Shown: positions 34,101 to 46,200 of the stretch, piece by piece
How positions within the stretch are numbered: the first letter of the stretch is position 1
Layout of the letters: each line of letters opens with the position of its first letter
Assembly: GCA_027604705.1 (NCBI GenBank)
Contig: JADHYV010000016.1
Span: forward strand, 367,276-431,275
Reading direction: 5' to 3'
Source: Allomyces arbusculus
Lineage: Eukaryota > Blastocladiomycota > Blastocladiomycetes > Blastocladiales > Blastocladiaceae
Length of the DNA: 64,000 bases
The notes under the pieces: generated by a model
Databases searched by the model: none
The model's input: only the letters and a program-made list of their open reading frames with translations
Told to the model about the DNA's origin: nothing
Position numbers and translations under genes: made by a program

Positions 34101-36083
34101 CTCGTTGAGCCCAATCACGTAGCCAAGTCCGTCGAGCACGAGCAGCGGGTCCGGCACGGCTTGCAAAATGGCCTTGGAGTAGGTATTGAGCGAAGCGACA
34201 AGCCGATCGCGCTGCTGGACTTGCCGCGTGACCCGGCGCATGCGCAGGAACCGCAAGAACCCGCGGCGCACAAACTCGGCCATGACCGTGAAGATCAAGA
34301 GCACGGCAAAGAGCACGACAAATGGCCATGGCGTGAAAAACGGGTCAGAGAATTGCTCGGTGCTCGTGCACTGCACGATCCATTGCTGGTCGATGATCGG
34401 CGCCGTGACATTGACCGCGTACGCCTGCGGGTTCTTGTAGGGCTCGTGAAAGACATGCGTGCCGTCACCTGAGAACACGTCAATGATGAGCGCCTTGCTG
34501 CCGGAAATCGTCAGGCTGTTCTTGATCACGGGCGACATGACGACGGTGCCCCCGACCGCCCAGGTCCGAAAGTTGGGGTCGCGCGGCATGTCGACGGGCA
34601 GCGAGAGCATGATACCTGTGCCGGTATTGTTGAAAATCGGGTACGGGTTCGACAAGGACGGTTTCCCGCCGTGGAACGCGCCGTGGACGGAAGTCGACCG
34701 CTGAGGGTCCGTGTACAAGTCAAAGCCACGGTCTCTGATCAAGGTCTTGTTTTCCGGGAAGCTATCGCACGTGGAAGAGAAGCAAAAAATCAGGACCAAA
34801 GGACGGAACAGGTGCTCCACTCCAACGTCAAACGAATCCTACGCACGCAAACGTGATCGGCACAATAACCGGCGCCGCCCGGACGTTTTTCTCACGCCAA
34901 ATCGAGATGCCGTAGGTGGTCGTGTACCGGTCTTGTGCCTCGGTCATGACGAGCGGAGAGGCCAGTACCGCGTGAATTTGGTTCAGCGGGAACGGCGACG
35001 CATTGCCGAACCGGCTGATGCCCTCTAGCGTGCCCATGAAAGCGTCGAGGTGAGTGATGGGGCGGACGGATTCCGGGACGGCTTGAAGAGGATCATTGTC
35101 ACGAACCTTGCGTCACGACCGTGAGCGTCGGCAAGAACGCTGCCACATCGATGAGCTACACGGGCCCGATGGGGAAGGGAGAGGCGCACCCGCGCGTCAG
35201 TGCACCGCCGAGCGCGACTTTGGGCGGTCGGCGGTGGGTAGAGAGGCAAGAGGTACGCACGTAGTTGAGGTTGTTGACGTTGAACTCGATCGACAGGGCG
35301 TTGCGGAACGCTCGGCACATGTCCATGACCGCGTGCTCAAATTTGGACCGCTCCATGTCGTGGAACCAAAAAAACAAGACGAGCGAGAAGGCTGTTCGAA
35401 GGGCAAAAGTGATGCGAGCGTCAACGGCCAACATGGAAGGGTTAGTACGATCGGCCGGCGAGTACATGGTGGGGGTGACGCGCAACATGCGACGCACGGC
35501 GCGGTGCACGCGTCGGATCCTGGCTTGACGAGTGAGGGTCGTTGCGAGAGAGAGGTCAAAAGCGACGCGCACCGAGGCCGACGAGGAACACGAACAGCGC
35601 GAGCAGGAGCGCCCATAACTGGTGGCGGTGCCGCCAAAAAGACAGGCAGCACAGCGGCAGCTTTCCGTCCCGCTCCAGCGACTGATCGGCCGGCGAATTG
35701 ATCGAGCTCGGCCGAGCCGGGCCGTCGTCGCCGCCCGGCAGGGACGCTGGTGGTGTTTGTGGTGGAGGCGGGACCGTCGCGGCGCGCGGCGACGCCATGC
35801 TTCGGAACCGGCCACGGCGTCCCGGGTCCTCGGTGGCTGGCGCCAGCGGGGTGCTCGGATCATCGTCGTCGACATGGTCCAGGAGGGGCGACGCGGTTTG
35901 GCGCGGTGGCGGCAGGGTGTCGTGGGGCGGGTCGTCCACGGTGACGACGACATCGGCGTGCGCGGACGCGACATAGGAGCGCGGCGAGACGGGGAGCAGT
36001 GCTGTCGGGTCGTTGACGGCAGCAGCAGCAGCAACGGCAGCAGCGGCAGCGGTCGGATTGGTTGGAACTGGTCCGTAGGACAT
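31125..36083 (-). CDS. hybrid histidine kinase homologue: CHASE, PAS, HisKA and receiver
   Basis: This is a large membrane sensor of the two-component type. Six exons give 1486 aa: 36083-35573, 35391-35261, 35155-35107, 35081-34847, 34761-31426 and 31323-31125. Residues 1-155 are disordered. Membrane span 1 is LWALLLALFVFLVGLAFSLV. A CHASE-like extracellular domain follows (FMGTLEGISRFGNA, then DRGFDLYTDPQRSTSV), and span 2 lies near residues 453-471 (FVVLFAVLLIFTVMAEFV). A PAS domain covers about 504-610 (PDPLLVLDGLGYVIGLNERA, then LLFHDITE). The H-box is LYFISHEMRNPI, with His near 636. The ATP domain looks degenerate: where the N-box should be, KIIVKFLFITVQCAAPGSA has no Asn. About 600 residues of Ser/Pro-rich spacer follow. 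The receiver (about 1360-1486) is intact: LLAEDN, ILMDLVMPNKDGHEA across the last intron, IIAVTANA and FLTKP. The exon joins agree in phase throughout. Confidence 0.85.
31383..31422. repeat. 20-bp tandem duplication inside an intron
   Basis: The unit GCAACAGCATCAAGCGTACT is present twice head-to-tail (31383-31402 and 31403-31422; the last base may differ). It lies in the last intron of the hybrid kinase gene, directly beside the donor site. The duplication therefore creates a second CGTAC next to the real splice donor. Confidence 0.85.
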
Positions 36084-37671
36084 GGCGAGCGGGGAGCTGC
36101 ACGTGGAGCGGCGGCAAGGACCGACGATCGGCCGTGTCGGGCCGTGCCGATGCGACCAGTTGCGGGCAGCGCGGAGATACCGAAGCGGGCGAGAGTGGTT
36201 GGCGACGACGGAAGGGAATCTGGTGACCAAGCGCGTCGGCAGCGAGCAGACTGGTGGTCAACACGGCACGTAAACGATGAACACGCATGGCGAGGGTACG
36301 CGCTGGTGGGAACATACCAGCAGCCACGACCACGAGCGCGCGCGCACGCCGTTGCTGTTGGAGGGGCCCTCGGCTGAGCGGCAAGCAACAACACCAGCGG
36401 TCGGCCCAGGAGCGCAACCGAGTGCACGGAGCGCGACGCGTGGGCGCGATGAGCAGGACGGAGCGGCACGGGCACGGTCGGACTGCAAACACGGGCACCG
36501 GACGCGGATGGCACGCTGAAGTCGTGACGAGTGCTGCTGGTAACGCCCGGGAATGCGGCGTCAGGAGTTGCGGCGCGGGAGAGCACGGTCGAGGAAGAGT
36601 CGAGTGAGCGAGCGGGCACCGATCTGCAATCAGCGACCTGCGGGCGAGCGATGCGGTCGGGTGGGCTGGCAAGTGCACGCGCGGCCAGTTGCATCGGACG
36701 GCCCGGACATCGCACGGCGCGCGAGCCGACGCGTCCACTCCAGGGTCGCGAGGTGTCCCAGCTGCGCATCGCGCATCGCGATCGACCTCTTCACGCGAAC
36801 GGGGGTGGTTGGTTGGCCGCCTGATGGTGCCAGTGATGGGCCCGCGGTGCGGTGGCGTCGCGGCCCGGGCCGAGCCTCTGTGCAAAGCTGGGTTGGGGGC
36901 CGCCGCGATGCGCGAAGCCGCAGTCTAGACACAGGCCGACACAGGCCAGAACACGGGCCTAGACGCAGGCCCTCACGATCGGAGATCTCAACCGCCTGCT
37001 GGATCGATGTGACCACGCGGCACTTGGCTCTTCTCTCCCGAGAATCGTGGCGCAGGCAGCAATCAGACGTGGTCAGAGTTGACTTGACAGTCTGCACAGG
37101 TTCAGCACTCAAACACATCAACAACATATATCCTTGACGTCGTCGCACCAGCTGCTCGAGCAAAAACGGTGCTGCAGCTGCCGACACAGGGACGCTGGGC
37201 CGGGAACTTGCGTGGCGACTTCGCACGTCCCATCCACCGATGTCAAACCTGATTTGTCAAACGGTTTTACTTTGTCGAAAAATGATTTGCATCGAGTGCT
37301 GGCGCGTGAAATCTGGCACAGTTGTCAAAAGCGACGTCCGGCGGCACGATGTGTTGTTCTGTTTGCAAGCCGGCTGCCTTGGCTGTCGCTCGGTGGGAAG
37401 TGGGAGACGAGACACAGTACATAGCACGTGGGTCTGACTCAATCATTATGGTCGTTGCTGTGCCAACTGTGCCCTCGGCCCTTGCTTGCCCTGCTGCTCT
37501 CGCCTACCTGATCACTTCTTGTAGACAACCATCCAGCCTGCAACCATTTCCGACCATTTCTGGCCATTTTACCTGTCAGCAAGTTCAACTGACAGCGAAC
37601 TCAACGGCAGCGGACCTCCGGTGATTGCTCATTCGAGCCAGGCGATCAAAGTCCAGCAGCGACTGACCAGG
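36084..37671. promoter_or_regulatory. divergent intergenic region, 1.59 kb
   Basis: This is the gap between the hybrid kinase start and the RPP1 start. Long open frames on both strands are Arg/Pro/Ala-rich without domains. The last 500 nt are more AT-rich than their surroundings. I see no RNA gene. Confidence 0.45.
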
Positions 37672-38995
37672 ATGCTCTGCGATTTCAACGTGGCCTGGCC
37701 AACCAGCGCCCTCAACGTGCAAGCCAACGTGGACGCGGCGCGGAAGACCGCGGCCGACCTGGTAGCGCGTATGTCGTCGGTTGTCACATGTGGCCAACTT
37801 CAGCAGCGGCAGCAGTGCAAGGGCCTCAGCAACCCACAGTGTTCATGAGCAAATTCTTACTCTTGACCATCGCTCGATGGCGTACGGGGGACGTTGACTA
37901 GTGGGCTATCATGTCGTCGCCTTCAACCAGGTCGTCCAGGGCAAGGTGCCCATCAACCTGACCAACAACATCGAGCTCGTCGACCCTGTCGAGTGGAAGA
38001 GCGACGCGCAGCTGATCATGACCGCGCGAGGGCAGGGCAAGCAACAGATCAAGCAGCTGAGCCGGGTCACGGTCGTGCTCGAGGACCCGTCGCAAGTCTC
38101 GTCCTTGGTGCGGATCTGGTTCGCGATTGCGGCGGCGGCGAACTTGACTTGGGCTGATCACTAATTCGAAGCGGTCGCGGTGGTCGATGTTCGTGTCTAG
38201 TCGACGGCCGCGAGCAACCTGAACCAGTTTGACCTGCTCGCCGTATGCCCGACCAACGAAAAACTGTGGGCCGCATGCTGCCAAACGGTCGAGTGTGACA
38301 TTATTTCGCTCGACCTCTCGCAGCGGCTGCCGTTCCACTTTAAGCACTCGATGGTCGGTGAGGCCGTGCGGCGCGGGATCATGATCGAAATTGCTTATTC
38401 GGCCGCGTTCAAGGGTGCGTGCGCGCGTCTCGGTTTGGTGTGCCTTTGTTGCAGATCTCTCACGCTAGCCGCTGGACGAACTTAGACAACACGGCCAAGC
38501 GCAACCTCATCGCGAACGCGGCCAATTTGATGCGCGTTTGCAAGGGTCGCAACATTATCCTGTCGTCGGGCGCCAAGACGGTGCTCGAGACGCGTGGGCC
38601 CCTCGACGTGGTCAATCTGTGCGTTTTGCTTGCGCACTCCATCGAACTCGACCTGACGCTAACGACAATGCTGCTTTACCAGTGGTTGCCTCCTTGGCAT
38701 GAACCAAGACGACGCAAAACACGCGATCTCGACCAATTGTCGCGCCGCACTGTTTCACGCCGGTACGCGTCGTTTGGATTGTTTACGCCGACTCTCCATG
38801 GTGGACTAATCCCCTTCACCATCATGTTTCCACATAGAAACGAGGCGAAAAACGTTCCGCGCCGCGGTCACATTCGAGCCCGTTGACGGTGTGCCGGCCG
38901 AAGCGTCGTGGACCGTGGGCCTGGGCGGCGCCGACGACTTTGTTGGCTTTGGCATTGAGAGTGAGAGCGAGGAGGACGACGCCATGGAGGATTAG
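37672..38995 (+). CDS. RPP1: RNase P/MRP protein subunit Rpp1 (Rpp30)
   Basis: This subunit of nuclear RNase P and RNase MRP helps process tRNA 5' ends and pre-rRNA. Six exons give 295 aa: 37672-37768, 37902-38107, 38201-38414, 38486-38618, 38683-38762 and 38838-38995. The PHP-like fold begins MLCDFNVAWPTS. Then come LGYHVVAFNQVVQGKVP, VTVVLEDPSQ, FDLLAVCPTNEKLWAACC, CDIISLDLSQRLPFHFKH, RRGIMIEIAYSAAF, then DNTAKRNLIANAANLMRVC and RNIILSSGA. Next are GPLDVVNLGCLLGMNQDDAK and HAISTNCRAALFHAETRRKT, the last two rebuilt across introns. The tail is acidic (ESESEEDDAMED). Every join restores a conserved word in phase. The end of exon 2 could alternatively lie 12 nt earlier, also in frame. Confidence 0.92.
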
Positions 38996-39378
38996 CAGTA
39001 AAAATTATTGGCGAGATGGGTGTGCTTTTGGGTCGTGTTCTTGGTTGCCGCGAATGAGTCTTGTCCCCGTCTTGCTCGTGGTGATTTTGCAACGCTGGTC
39101 TGGTTGTTTCTCTTCGCGGCAACCGCGCACGTGGACCCAGCACTCCGCGTCACCTGCCATAGCCGCGAAGGTCCCCCTTGCCTTGCGCGAGCAACGCAAC
39201 CCGAGCGGGACGAGCGCGCGTGGCCACGCCGGCCGGCCAGCACATCGCGCGGACGTGACCCGGGCAACACGAGAGGAAAGACCTTCAAAGATGCTGCCCC
39301 GCCCGCCCCGGTCCTCTCTCCCTAGACTCGCTCGTTCCACCTCGACCTCGTCTCCAACCCTTTATCCCACCTATCAAC
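38996..39378. other. short intergenic region upstream of the zinc-knuckle gene
   Basis: This 383-nt gap between tandem genes should hold the Gis2 promoter. I see no clear motif and no coding frame. Confidence 0.5.
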
Positions 39379-41067
39379 ATGCAGTCGTTCGGCGGTAACC
39401 GTCCTCGTGGGTGCTTCAACTGCGGCTCGAGTGAGTAGCGCGACGTCTTTTTTCTGTGATTGGGTGCACCGGCGCTCGCCCCGCCCGACGTCGCCGCCCG
39501 GCCGTCCTTCCCCGCGCCCCCGACGCTCGAGTGCGCGCCCCCAGCAAGCAACGTCGACCCCGAGCGGCAAGAACGCGTCGTGCGGTGACCCGCCGTCAAG
39601 TTCTCCCAACAATATTCGCGAGGGGAGCCTTCCGAGCACTCGTCTGTGATGGTGCGCTCTTTTTATCTCGCTTTTGGCTCTGCCCGACCCGCTCTGCCCC
39701 CGCCCGCCCGCTCTCGGTGTGGTTTCCCTCCCTTGCCCGTTTCCCCCCTCTCTCCCATGAGTAATCGTTCGGCGTCTTCGGCGTCGAGTGGTTGTGCGAT
39801 GAAGTGGTGAGCAGTGAGTCGGCTGGATGGATGGTGTTGGACGACGCGGCGTTGGCCCGTCGGGGTTGTCGTTTGGCGTTGTGGGTCGCATGTCGTGTCG
39901 TGTCGTGTCGTGTGTGGACGTGTGATGACGATGGTTGTGTGGTCTCGTTTCCTTCGCTCCCCCTTCTCTGTCCGCCGTCCCCCCATCCCCTCCTGTTGAA
40001 CGTAGTGTTGTGGGCGTGGGTGCCCGAGGTCATCGAGTTTGTGGTCGAGCGCGGCAAGAGTGTCGAGGTGATCGAGTCGAGTCGGCGGTGGTGCGGATCC
40101 GTTACCCGAGGGCCATTTGCACGATGGTCGAGCCGAGGGAAGGCACGTCGAGGGATTTGGTCCCGAAGCTGTTGCTGCTCCTGGGGTGCCGGGGAGCTCT
40201 TCGGGTCGGGTCCGCTGCCGTCGACGTTGACGGAGGTCGAGGACCAGGAGATCGAGTGCGCGGGCGCGGGCAAGTGGGCAAGCAGGCATAGTCGGGCGGG
40301 CGCCATGGTGTTGTGGTGCCGAGTTGTTGAGACGACGGTCCACTGACATGCTCCCCCCTCCCCCCTCTCACTCGTGGCACCAATCAGCCGAGCACCAGGC
40401 CAAGTTCTGCACGCAGAACGTTAAGTGCTACAACTGCAACGGCGAGGGTCACACGTCGCGCGAGTGCCAGATGCCGCGTGCCGAGAAGGCGTGCCACCGC
40501 TGCAACGAGATTGGCCATCTCGCTCGTGACTGTACGTTTCCCTGCTGCTCCCTGACCGAGTGATCAAGACCATGATCGCGGGTTGCTAACTCTAATTTCG
40601 GGGGGGGGGGGCGGGGGCGCGGGGGGCGCGGCCGGGCCCCGCCCGCGCCGCNNNNNNNNNNTGGTATTTCTTGTGTGTTTTTTTCTTTCCCGGGGGGGGC
40701 CTTGGGGTTGTTTTTTTCGTTTTTTTGGGGGTTGGTAAATTTATTTTTCCCCCCCCCCCCCCCCCCCCCCTCTCCTTCCTCCCACACAGGCCCCACGAAC
40801 CCGATGCCGCCGCAGGAGTGCTACAAGTGCGGCCAGATTGGTCACCTGTCGCGCAGCTGCCCGCAGAACATGTCGGCCGAGCAGGGCCCCAAGTGCTTCT
40901 CGTGCGGTCGCTTTGGTCACCTGTCGCGCGAGTGCCGCCAGGGCCGCGCCTGCTTCAACTGCGGCCGCGCCGACCACATTTCGCGCGAGTGCCCCGAGCC
41001 CAAGAAGCCGCAGACGTGCCGCAAGTGCGGTGTCGAGGGCCACATCATGCGCGAGTGCCCCAACTAA
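39379..41067 (+). CDS. GIS2: CCHC zinc-knuckle nucleic-acid-binding protein (CNBP/Gis2/Byr3)
   Basis: Family members bind single-stranded G-rich RNA or DNA and associate with translating ribosomes and mRNPs. Exons 39379-39430, 40388-40531 and 40790-41067 give 157 aa with seven C-x2-C-x4-H-x4-C knuckles: CFNCGSTEHQAKFC (built across intron 1), CYNCNGEGHTSREC, CHRCNEIGHLARDC (completed across intron 2), CYKCGQIGHLSRSC, CFSCGRFGHLSREC, CFNCGRADHISREC and CRKCGVEGHIMREC. Seven knuckles and this size are the family norm. Intron 1 is 957 nt, far longer than any other intron in the window. Intron 2 contains an assembly gap of ten N with long G and C runs, so its true length is unknown. The coding joins are nevertheless unambiguous. 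Confidence 0.92.
39431..40387 (+). other. unusually long first intron of GIS2
   Basis: This GT...AG intron is 957 nt long while neighbouring introns are 60-165 nt. It contains a TGTCG repeat (39891-39910, four units) and long pyrimidine-rich patches. Several frames stay open but none carries a domain. A regulatory element, alternative promoter or embedded small RNA is possible; nothing in the sequence proves one. Confidence 0.6.
40600..40770. other. assembly gap flanked by homopolymers
   Basis: Ten N occupy 40652-40661. They are flanked by a 12-nt G-run (40600-40611) and other G/C-rich low-complexity sequence on the left. On the right are runs of G and T and a 22-nt C-run (40749-40770). The block lies wholly in intron 2 of GIS2. 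The true sequence and length here cannot be trusted. Confidence 0.95.
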
Positions 41068-41746
41068 GCGCCGTGTGCCATCGATGCCTTTCCCCTTCGG
41101 GACGGGAACCGGGTGTGCGGGGTTGGCGAGCGGTTCGAGAGCGTTGCGCGAGGGCGTGGCGGGTTTGTTGACAATCCGCGGCGCACGTTGGTGCGATGTG
41201 TTTGGGACGGCGTTGACCGTTGCGGTTCGGGTCGTGTCGTGTTGGTGAGTCGTTTGGCCGTGATAAAACATTTTTCCTTTCTCATCTTTTTGGCCCCCTC
41301 GTTCGCTTCGACGTTGCGTTCACGCTCATGTCGTCAGACTCGCGTTCGATGCCGGCCGTGTGCGCTGTGGTGCACGACACCTGGTGCTCAGTGAGCGGTT
41401 CGCAAAAGCGAGTGACAGCTGTCATGATCTTGGTGAGTTTGTCTTACTTGAAAATGGTTGTAACTCGTTGCGAGTTGCTGCGAGCCAGAAAAATGCTTGA
41501 AAACCCCAAGAGACCGCGTTGTCATTCCAGCAACAACCCACGTGCCTCCACATGACACCACACACAGCTCGCGTCGATGACCGGTCGCCCACCAGCTTCA
41601 CGACGGCGGAAGCCGCAACCAACGACGACGACGGCGGACAGCCCACACCACGGGAATTAGCAACAGCAGTCCCAACGATCCGTTCCCGTCGATACCCACC
41701 AATCGAGCGAGCAAGCGACCCAAGTTTCAACCACGGACCCAACACC
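41068..41746. other. intergenic region upstream of IMP4
   Basis: This 679-nt gap separates tandem genes. It holds the GIS2 3' UTR and the IMP4 promoter. The in-frame stretch before the IMP4 ATG does not resemble the family and is taken as leader. Confidence 0.5.
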
Positions 41747-42867
41747 ATGCAGCGCCGCGACGCTCGCCTCCGCAAGGAGTACCTCTACAAGAAGGCGCAT
41801 GAGCAGCAGGAGCAGGCGACATTCGAGAAGAAGCAGCAAGTCAAGGCTGCCTTGGAGTGTAAGGTTTCCGACCCGACCCGAGCACTCTGACCCTGCCACA
41901 CGGCGCGCTCGACCCCGTTGCAATTTTGCCCTCGTCTGTGATGAACTCACGCCAGTTGTGATTTACCAATCTAGCGGGCAAGGCTATTCCGCACGACCTG
42001 CGCAAGGCCGGCAAGCAGTTCCAGCAGGACCTGCTGTATGATGATGCGCAAGAAGGTATTTCCCACCTCGCACGTACCGAAACGCTCGCCCGCGCACCGC
42101 ACTCACGTCGAATGCGCGCGAACCTTCAGCACCCGAGACGCACGAGGACGACGAGTACGCGCGCGCTGGCGAGGTGGACCCGAAAATCTTGATCACGACC
42201 AGTCGCGACCCGAGTTCTCGCCTGCTGCAATTCGCCAAGGAAATGAAACTCGTCTTCCCGAATTCGCAGCGCATGAACCGCGGTGGCTACGTGATGAAGG
42301 ATATGGTCGAGGCGTGCCGCGCCAACGATATTTCCGACTTGATTATTTTCCACGAGCATCGCGGTCAACCAGGTACCCCGTCGTGCTCTGCTCGAATGGT
42401 GCGCGCGAGTGGATGCTGACGCCTTCCCCAACCTCGCTCCAGACGGCATGATCATCACGCACTTTCCGTACGGCCCGACCGCCTACTTTACGCTGCACAA
42501 CGTTGTCTTGCGGCACGACATTGCCGACAAGGGCACTGTCTCCGAGGCCTACCCGCACCTCATCTTCCACAACTTCAACACCAAGCTCGGCGAGCGCGCG
42601 AAAAACATTCTCAAGCACCTGTTTCCCGTGCCCAAGGAAGACTCGAAGCGCGTCATGACCTTTGCCAATACCGACGACCATATTTCGTTCCGCCACCACG
42701 TCTACTACCCGACGGGACCGAAATCGGTCGAGATTGCCGAAGTGGGCCCACGGTTCGAGGCGCGGTTGTACGAGATTCGATTGGGCACCGTCGATATGAA
42801 GGATGCCGACGTGGAGTGGGCGTTGCGGCCGTACCACCGCACGGCACGCAAGCGCGAGCTGCTGTAG
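41747..42867 (+). CDS. IMP4: U3 snoRNP protein Imp4 (Brix domain)
   Basis: Imp4 is a component of the U3 snoRNP/SSU processome in the nucleolus, needed for 18S rRNA processing. Exons 41747-41858, 41975-42055, 42130-42372 and 42443-42867 give 286 aa, the usual length. The N-terminal helix ([19 protein letters not shown]) is typical. The Brix domain starts with [20 protein letters not shown] and continues through [40 protein letters not shown] (across intron 3), [40 protein letters not shown] and [19 protein letters not shown]. The C-terminus ([17 protein letters not shown]) also matches. All three joins are in phase 1 and restore conserved words. Confidence 0.95.
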
Positions 42868-43281
42868 ACGTAGCTTGTTGTGCGACGTGGTGAGCGAGGA
42901 AGGGGTCCTGGGTCACCAACTGTGGGCGGTTTGTTGGTGTGCCGGGCGTGTATCATCTTTTTGGGGCTTGAACCGTATTACATTGTGCTCTCGGGCATTC
43001 GGGTGTGCTTGCTTTTCTCCGCTGTTTGTCTGGCCTTGCATCTTGCCCAGCCGAAAAACATGGAAGCACGAACGAGACCAGACGCGCGCTGTCGATTGCA
43101 AAAATCCGAAAACAAACAAAAAAGGAACCACTCGACGGTCATGTATAGGTCGATACTTACCAAACTGCAAAAGAATCCAACGCAAATCAACCACGTCGCC
43201 ACGCATCCACGGAGGCGGGAACAAAGAAACACCAACGAAAGCACCACATTAACCGACTCGGTCCACGACGACCGATGCGCA
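42868..43281. other. convergent intergenic region between IMP4 and SEC24
   Basis: This 414-nt gap between two stops contains A-rich runs near 43094-43130, suitable for 3' ends on the plus strand. I see no gene. Confidence 0.5.
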
Positions 43282-46200
43282 TTACGAGTAGGCCGCCACC
43301 TTTTCGCGCAACTGCGCCAGGAACTGCGGGAAACTCGGCGCGTACTCGGCGCGGTCCTCGATCAGCAACCCGAGCGTCCACATGCGCAGCACCGGGTCCG
43401 CGTCTTCCTTGACGACATGCACCTTGGGCCAAATGGTCGAGTTTTGCAGCGCGCGCGCGCGCCACGTATTGATCAAGTTGAGCGCGCGTTCCGCGTAGGC
43501 GTGGCCCGTCGGCTGCATGACGATCGGGCCCGACGGCACCTGGTCGTACGACTGGATGTTGCTCCCGAAGAGACCGGCGAGCAAGGTGGGGTCGGCGTGC
43601 CGCGAGACCCACAGGTACATCCCAACGCCGTCGAACAGGACGTAGACGCCGTTGCGCTCGAGCCGCTCGGAGGTCGACGGCAGCGGGTACGGCGGGAGCT
43701 TGACGGCGCCGTCGACGATGGTGCCGAGGTCCTGCGTCTCGAGCAGGATGCGGTGCAGCGGGTAGAAGGCCGGGTGCAGCTGGTGCAAGATCGGCTCCAT
43801 TTGGCCGACGCGCAGAAGTTCCATGGCGGCGGCACGCTGGTCAACGGTGAGCAGCGGGTGAATGCGCAGGGCCGGGTGCTTGATAAGCCCAAGGCACAAA
43901 AGCGGGAAGAGCTTGAGATTGACGGGACACTGCAGCTGCGTGGCCGCCGTCGCGTTGTTGCCCTGCACCGTCTTGTAGACACCGAGAATATCAATGCACT
44001 TGTTGGTGATCGCGTCGCGCGCGTCCTCGAGCTTCGACTCAACGGCGCGTTCCACGGCTTTCCGTGCAAGCAGGTTCACGAGTGCGCCCGGATCGGCGGC
44101 ATGGAAGATATCGGCAAGGTTGGTCGTCACTGGCAGTGACAGCGTGATCACCCGAATACGCCGCTCGCCAAACGCAGTCGTGTGCAGCAGCGCCGTCTGG
44201 AAACACACGACCGACGACTGGATCGTTTCGTCAATGGCGATCTCGATCGCGTATGTGTTGTCCGGGTTGACATTGGGCAGCGCCAGCAAGTCGGTCGACC
44301 GCACAAAGAAGTTGCCGTGGTAGACGGACATGCGCAGACCGCGACTCGCGCGCACGCGGAGCACCGCCTCGAGCGCAATCGGGCGACCCAGGAAATGGCT
44401 CAGTTCCTGCGCGAGCTTTTCCGCATCGTCCTTCTTGGCCGCCGACCAGCCCGGGTAGAGGTACGTGTTCCCCGCCGTGAACCGCGGTGCGCAGCAGAGC
44501 GTCGCCACGTCAATACCCGTGCCCTGCGCAAACAGGAACATGTCGACTGAGACTTGCGTGCGCGAACAGTCTACGGCAAACTGCTTGTAGAAGGGCGACG
44601 TGGGCTGCAGCAGCGACGCGTCGAGCCGGTTCTTGTCGTCGCGCGGCTTGAGCGCGCCAGCCTGCAAGTTGGGCAGCGACGTTTGCAGCACGACAATCTT
44701 GCCGCCAATTGGCGAGGCCAGCTGGTAAGCGGCCTGCAGCGCCGGACCCAGCGCATTGCCCACGTTTTGCGTGTTTTGATGCATACTCGGCAGCTTGTCG
44801 AGCAGCGACGTGATCTGCGCCTTGCATTCGGTCAGGTTCACGAGCAGATCTTCGGGTAGCGGCAAGAACACGTCGTCGAGGTCGCCGACCACGAGCATTT
44901 GCGGCTCGGAGAGGTTGGCATTAAGGTTGTAGAAGTGCAGTGCCGAGTCGACGGTGATGAACCCGACCAGCGTGCGGTTGTCAGCATTCGGGATCCGGTC
45001 GAGCGAGTTCTTGATAATGTGGCACGCGGCATGCAGCATGCCGCACTGGATTGCCGCGTAGCTCACGTCCAGGATAAACAGGTAGAGCGGCGGCTGCGGC
45101 GGACGCAGCATGTACTCGGACGGGGCCACATACTCGACGACCGCGTGGTTGAGCTCGGGCCGCTGCCACCGGTCAATGTAGGACTGCGTCGCCGAGTCGA
45201 AGTCGAACGCCTCGGGCACGTCGTTCGGGAAGTAGCACAGGTTGCACTTCCACCGCTGCCCGCGGTCCAAAAACTGGACATACGGGTTGATGTAGGTGCG
45301 GCACCGGCGGCACCGCACGATCGTGTTCGAGTTGATGACAGGGATCTCCGGCTCACCCGGTTCGGGACCACGGAACGGGGCAATGTAGAGCGCAAACGGG
45401 ATCTTGCTCTTGGAGAGCAACGCCGCCGTCTGCGGGACCACGTTGATGGTCGCGCGTTTGTAGGTCGGCGAGCAGTTGGAGTGCGGTGACATGGTGCACG
45501 CGGCCTGCGGCGAAAGCCGAATTAGCGGCGGCGGTGCGTGAATCTCGTGCGGTGCCGGCGGCGCACCAATGAGCGAAATGGCCTGGTTGATGACCGGTTG
45601 CATGATGGGCGTGCCAACGCCCAAGTGGCTAAACGAGTTGGCCATCCCGTCGATGCTCGCGTTCATCGACAAGGTTGACCCGTAGGACGCCTTGGGGTAG
45701 AGCGGCATCGGCGTGTTGGGCTGCGGCTGCTGTTGGATGCTTTGCTGCGACACATTGTTCGGGTCCGACATCATCGACTGGTTGAACGACTGGTTGGCCG
45801 CGAGAGGCTGCTGCTGCTGCTGTTGCTGTTGTGGCTGCTGCTGACCGTAGCCTGGCGCTGCGCCGCCCGTGGCAAGCTGCGAGTACGACGTAGACGGGGA
45901 GGGCGCGCCAAACGGATCCGCGTCGGGTACCGACTGCTGGTAGGCCTTGGTGATCTGCTCCGGGTAGAGACGGCGACGCGTCGACGCAAACTGCTGGCCC
46001 ACAGCGGCCTGCTGCTGATCAACGGGCGAGGGAGCGGCTCCTGGTTGCGGCTGCTGCTGCTGCTGCTGCTGATATTGGGCGTTGTGTGGCTGCTGTTGCT
46101 GCTGAGAGTACGCAGGCGGCATGCCAGGAGCACCCGGAGCAGGGTAGCCCGTCGGCGCAGGTTGTCCACCTGGCGGATAGCCCGGCGCGGGAGCCGCACT

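Noticed and set aside
35156-36885. Long minus-strand frames overlapping the hybrid kinase N-terminus (537 and 341 codons)
   Set aside because: They are low-complexity Arg/Pro/Ser frames. Only the spliced frame gives a membrane span followed by a CHASE domain.
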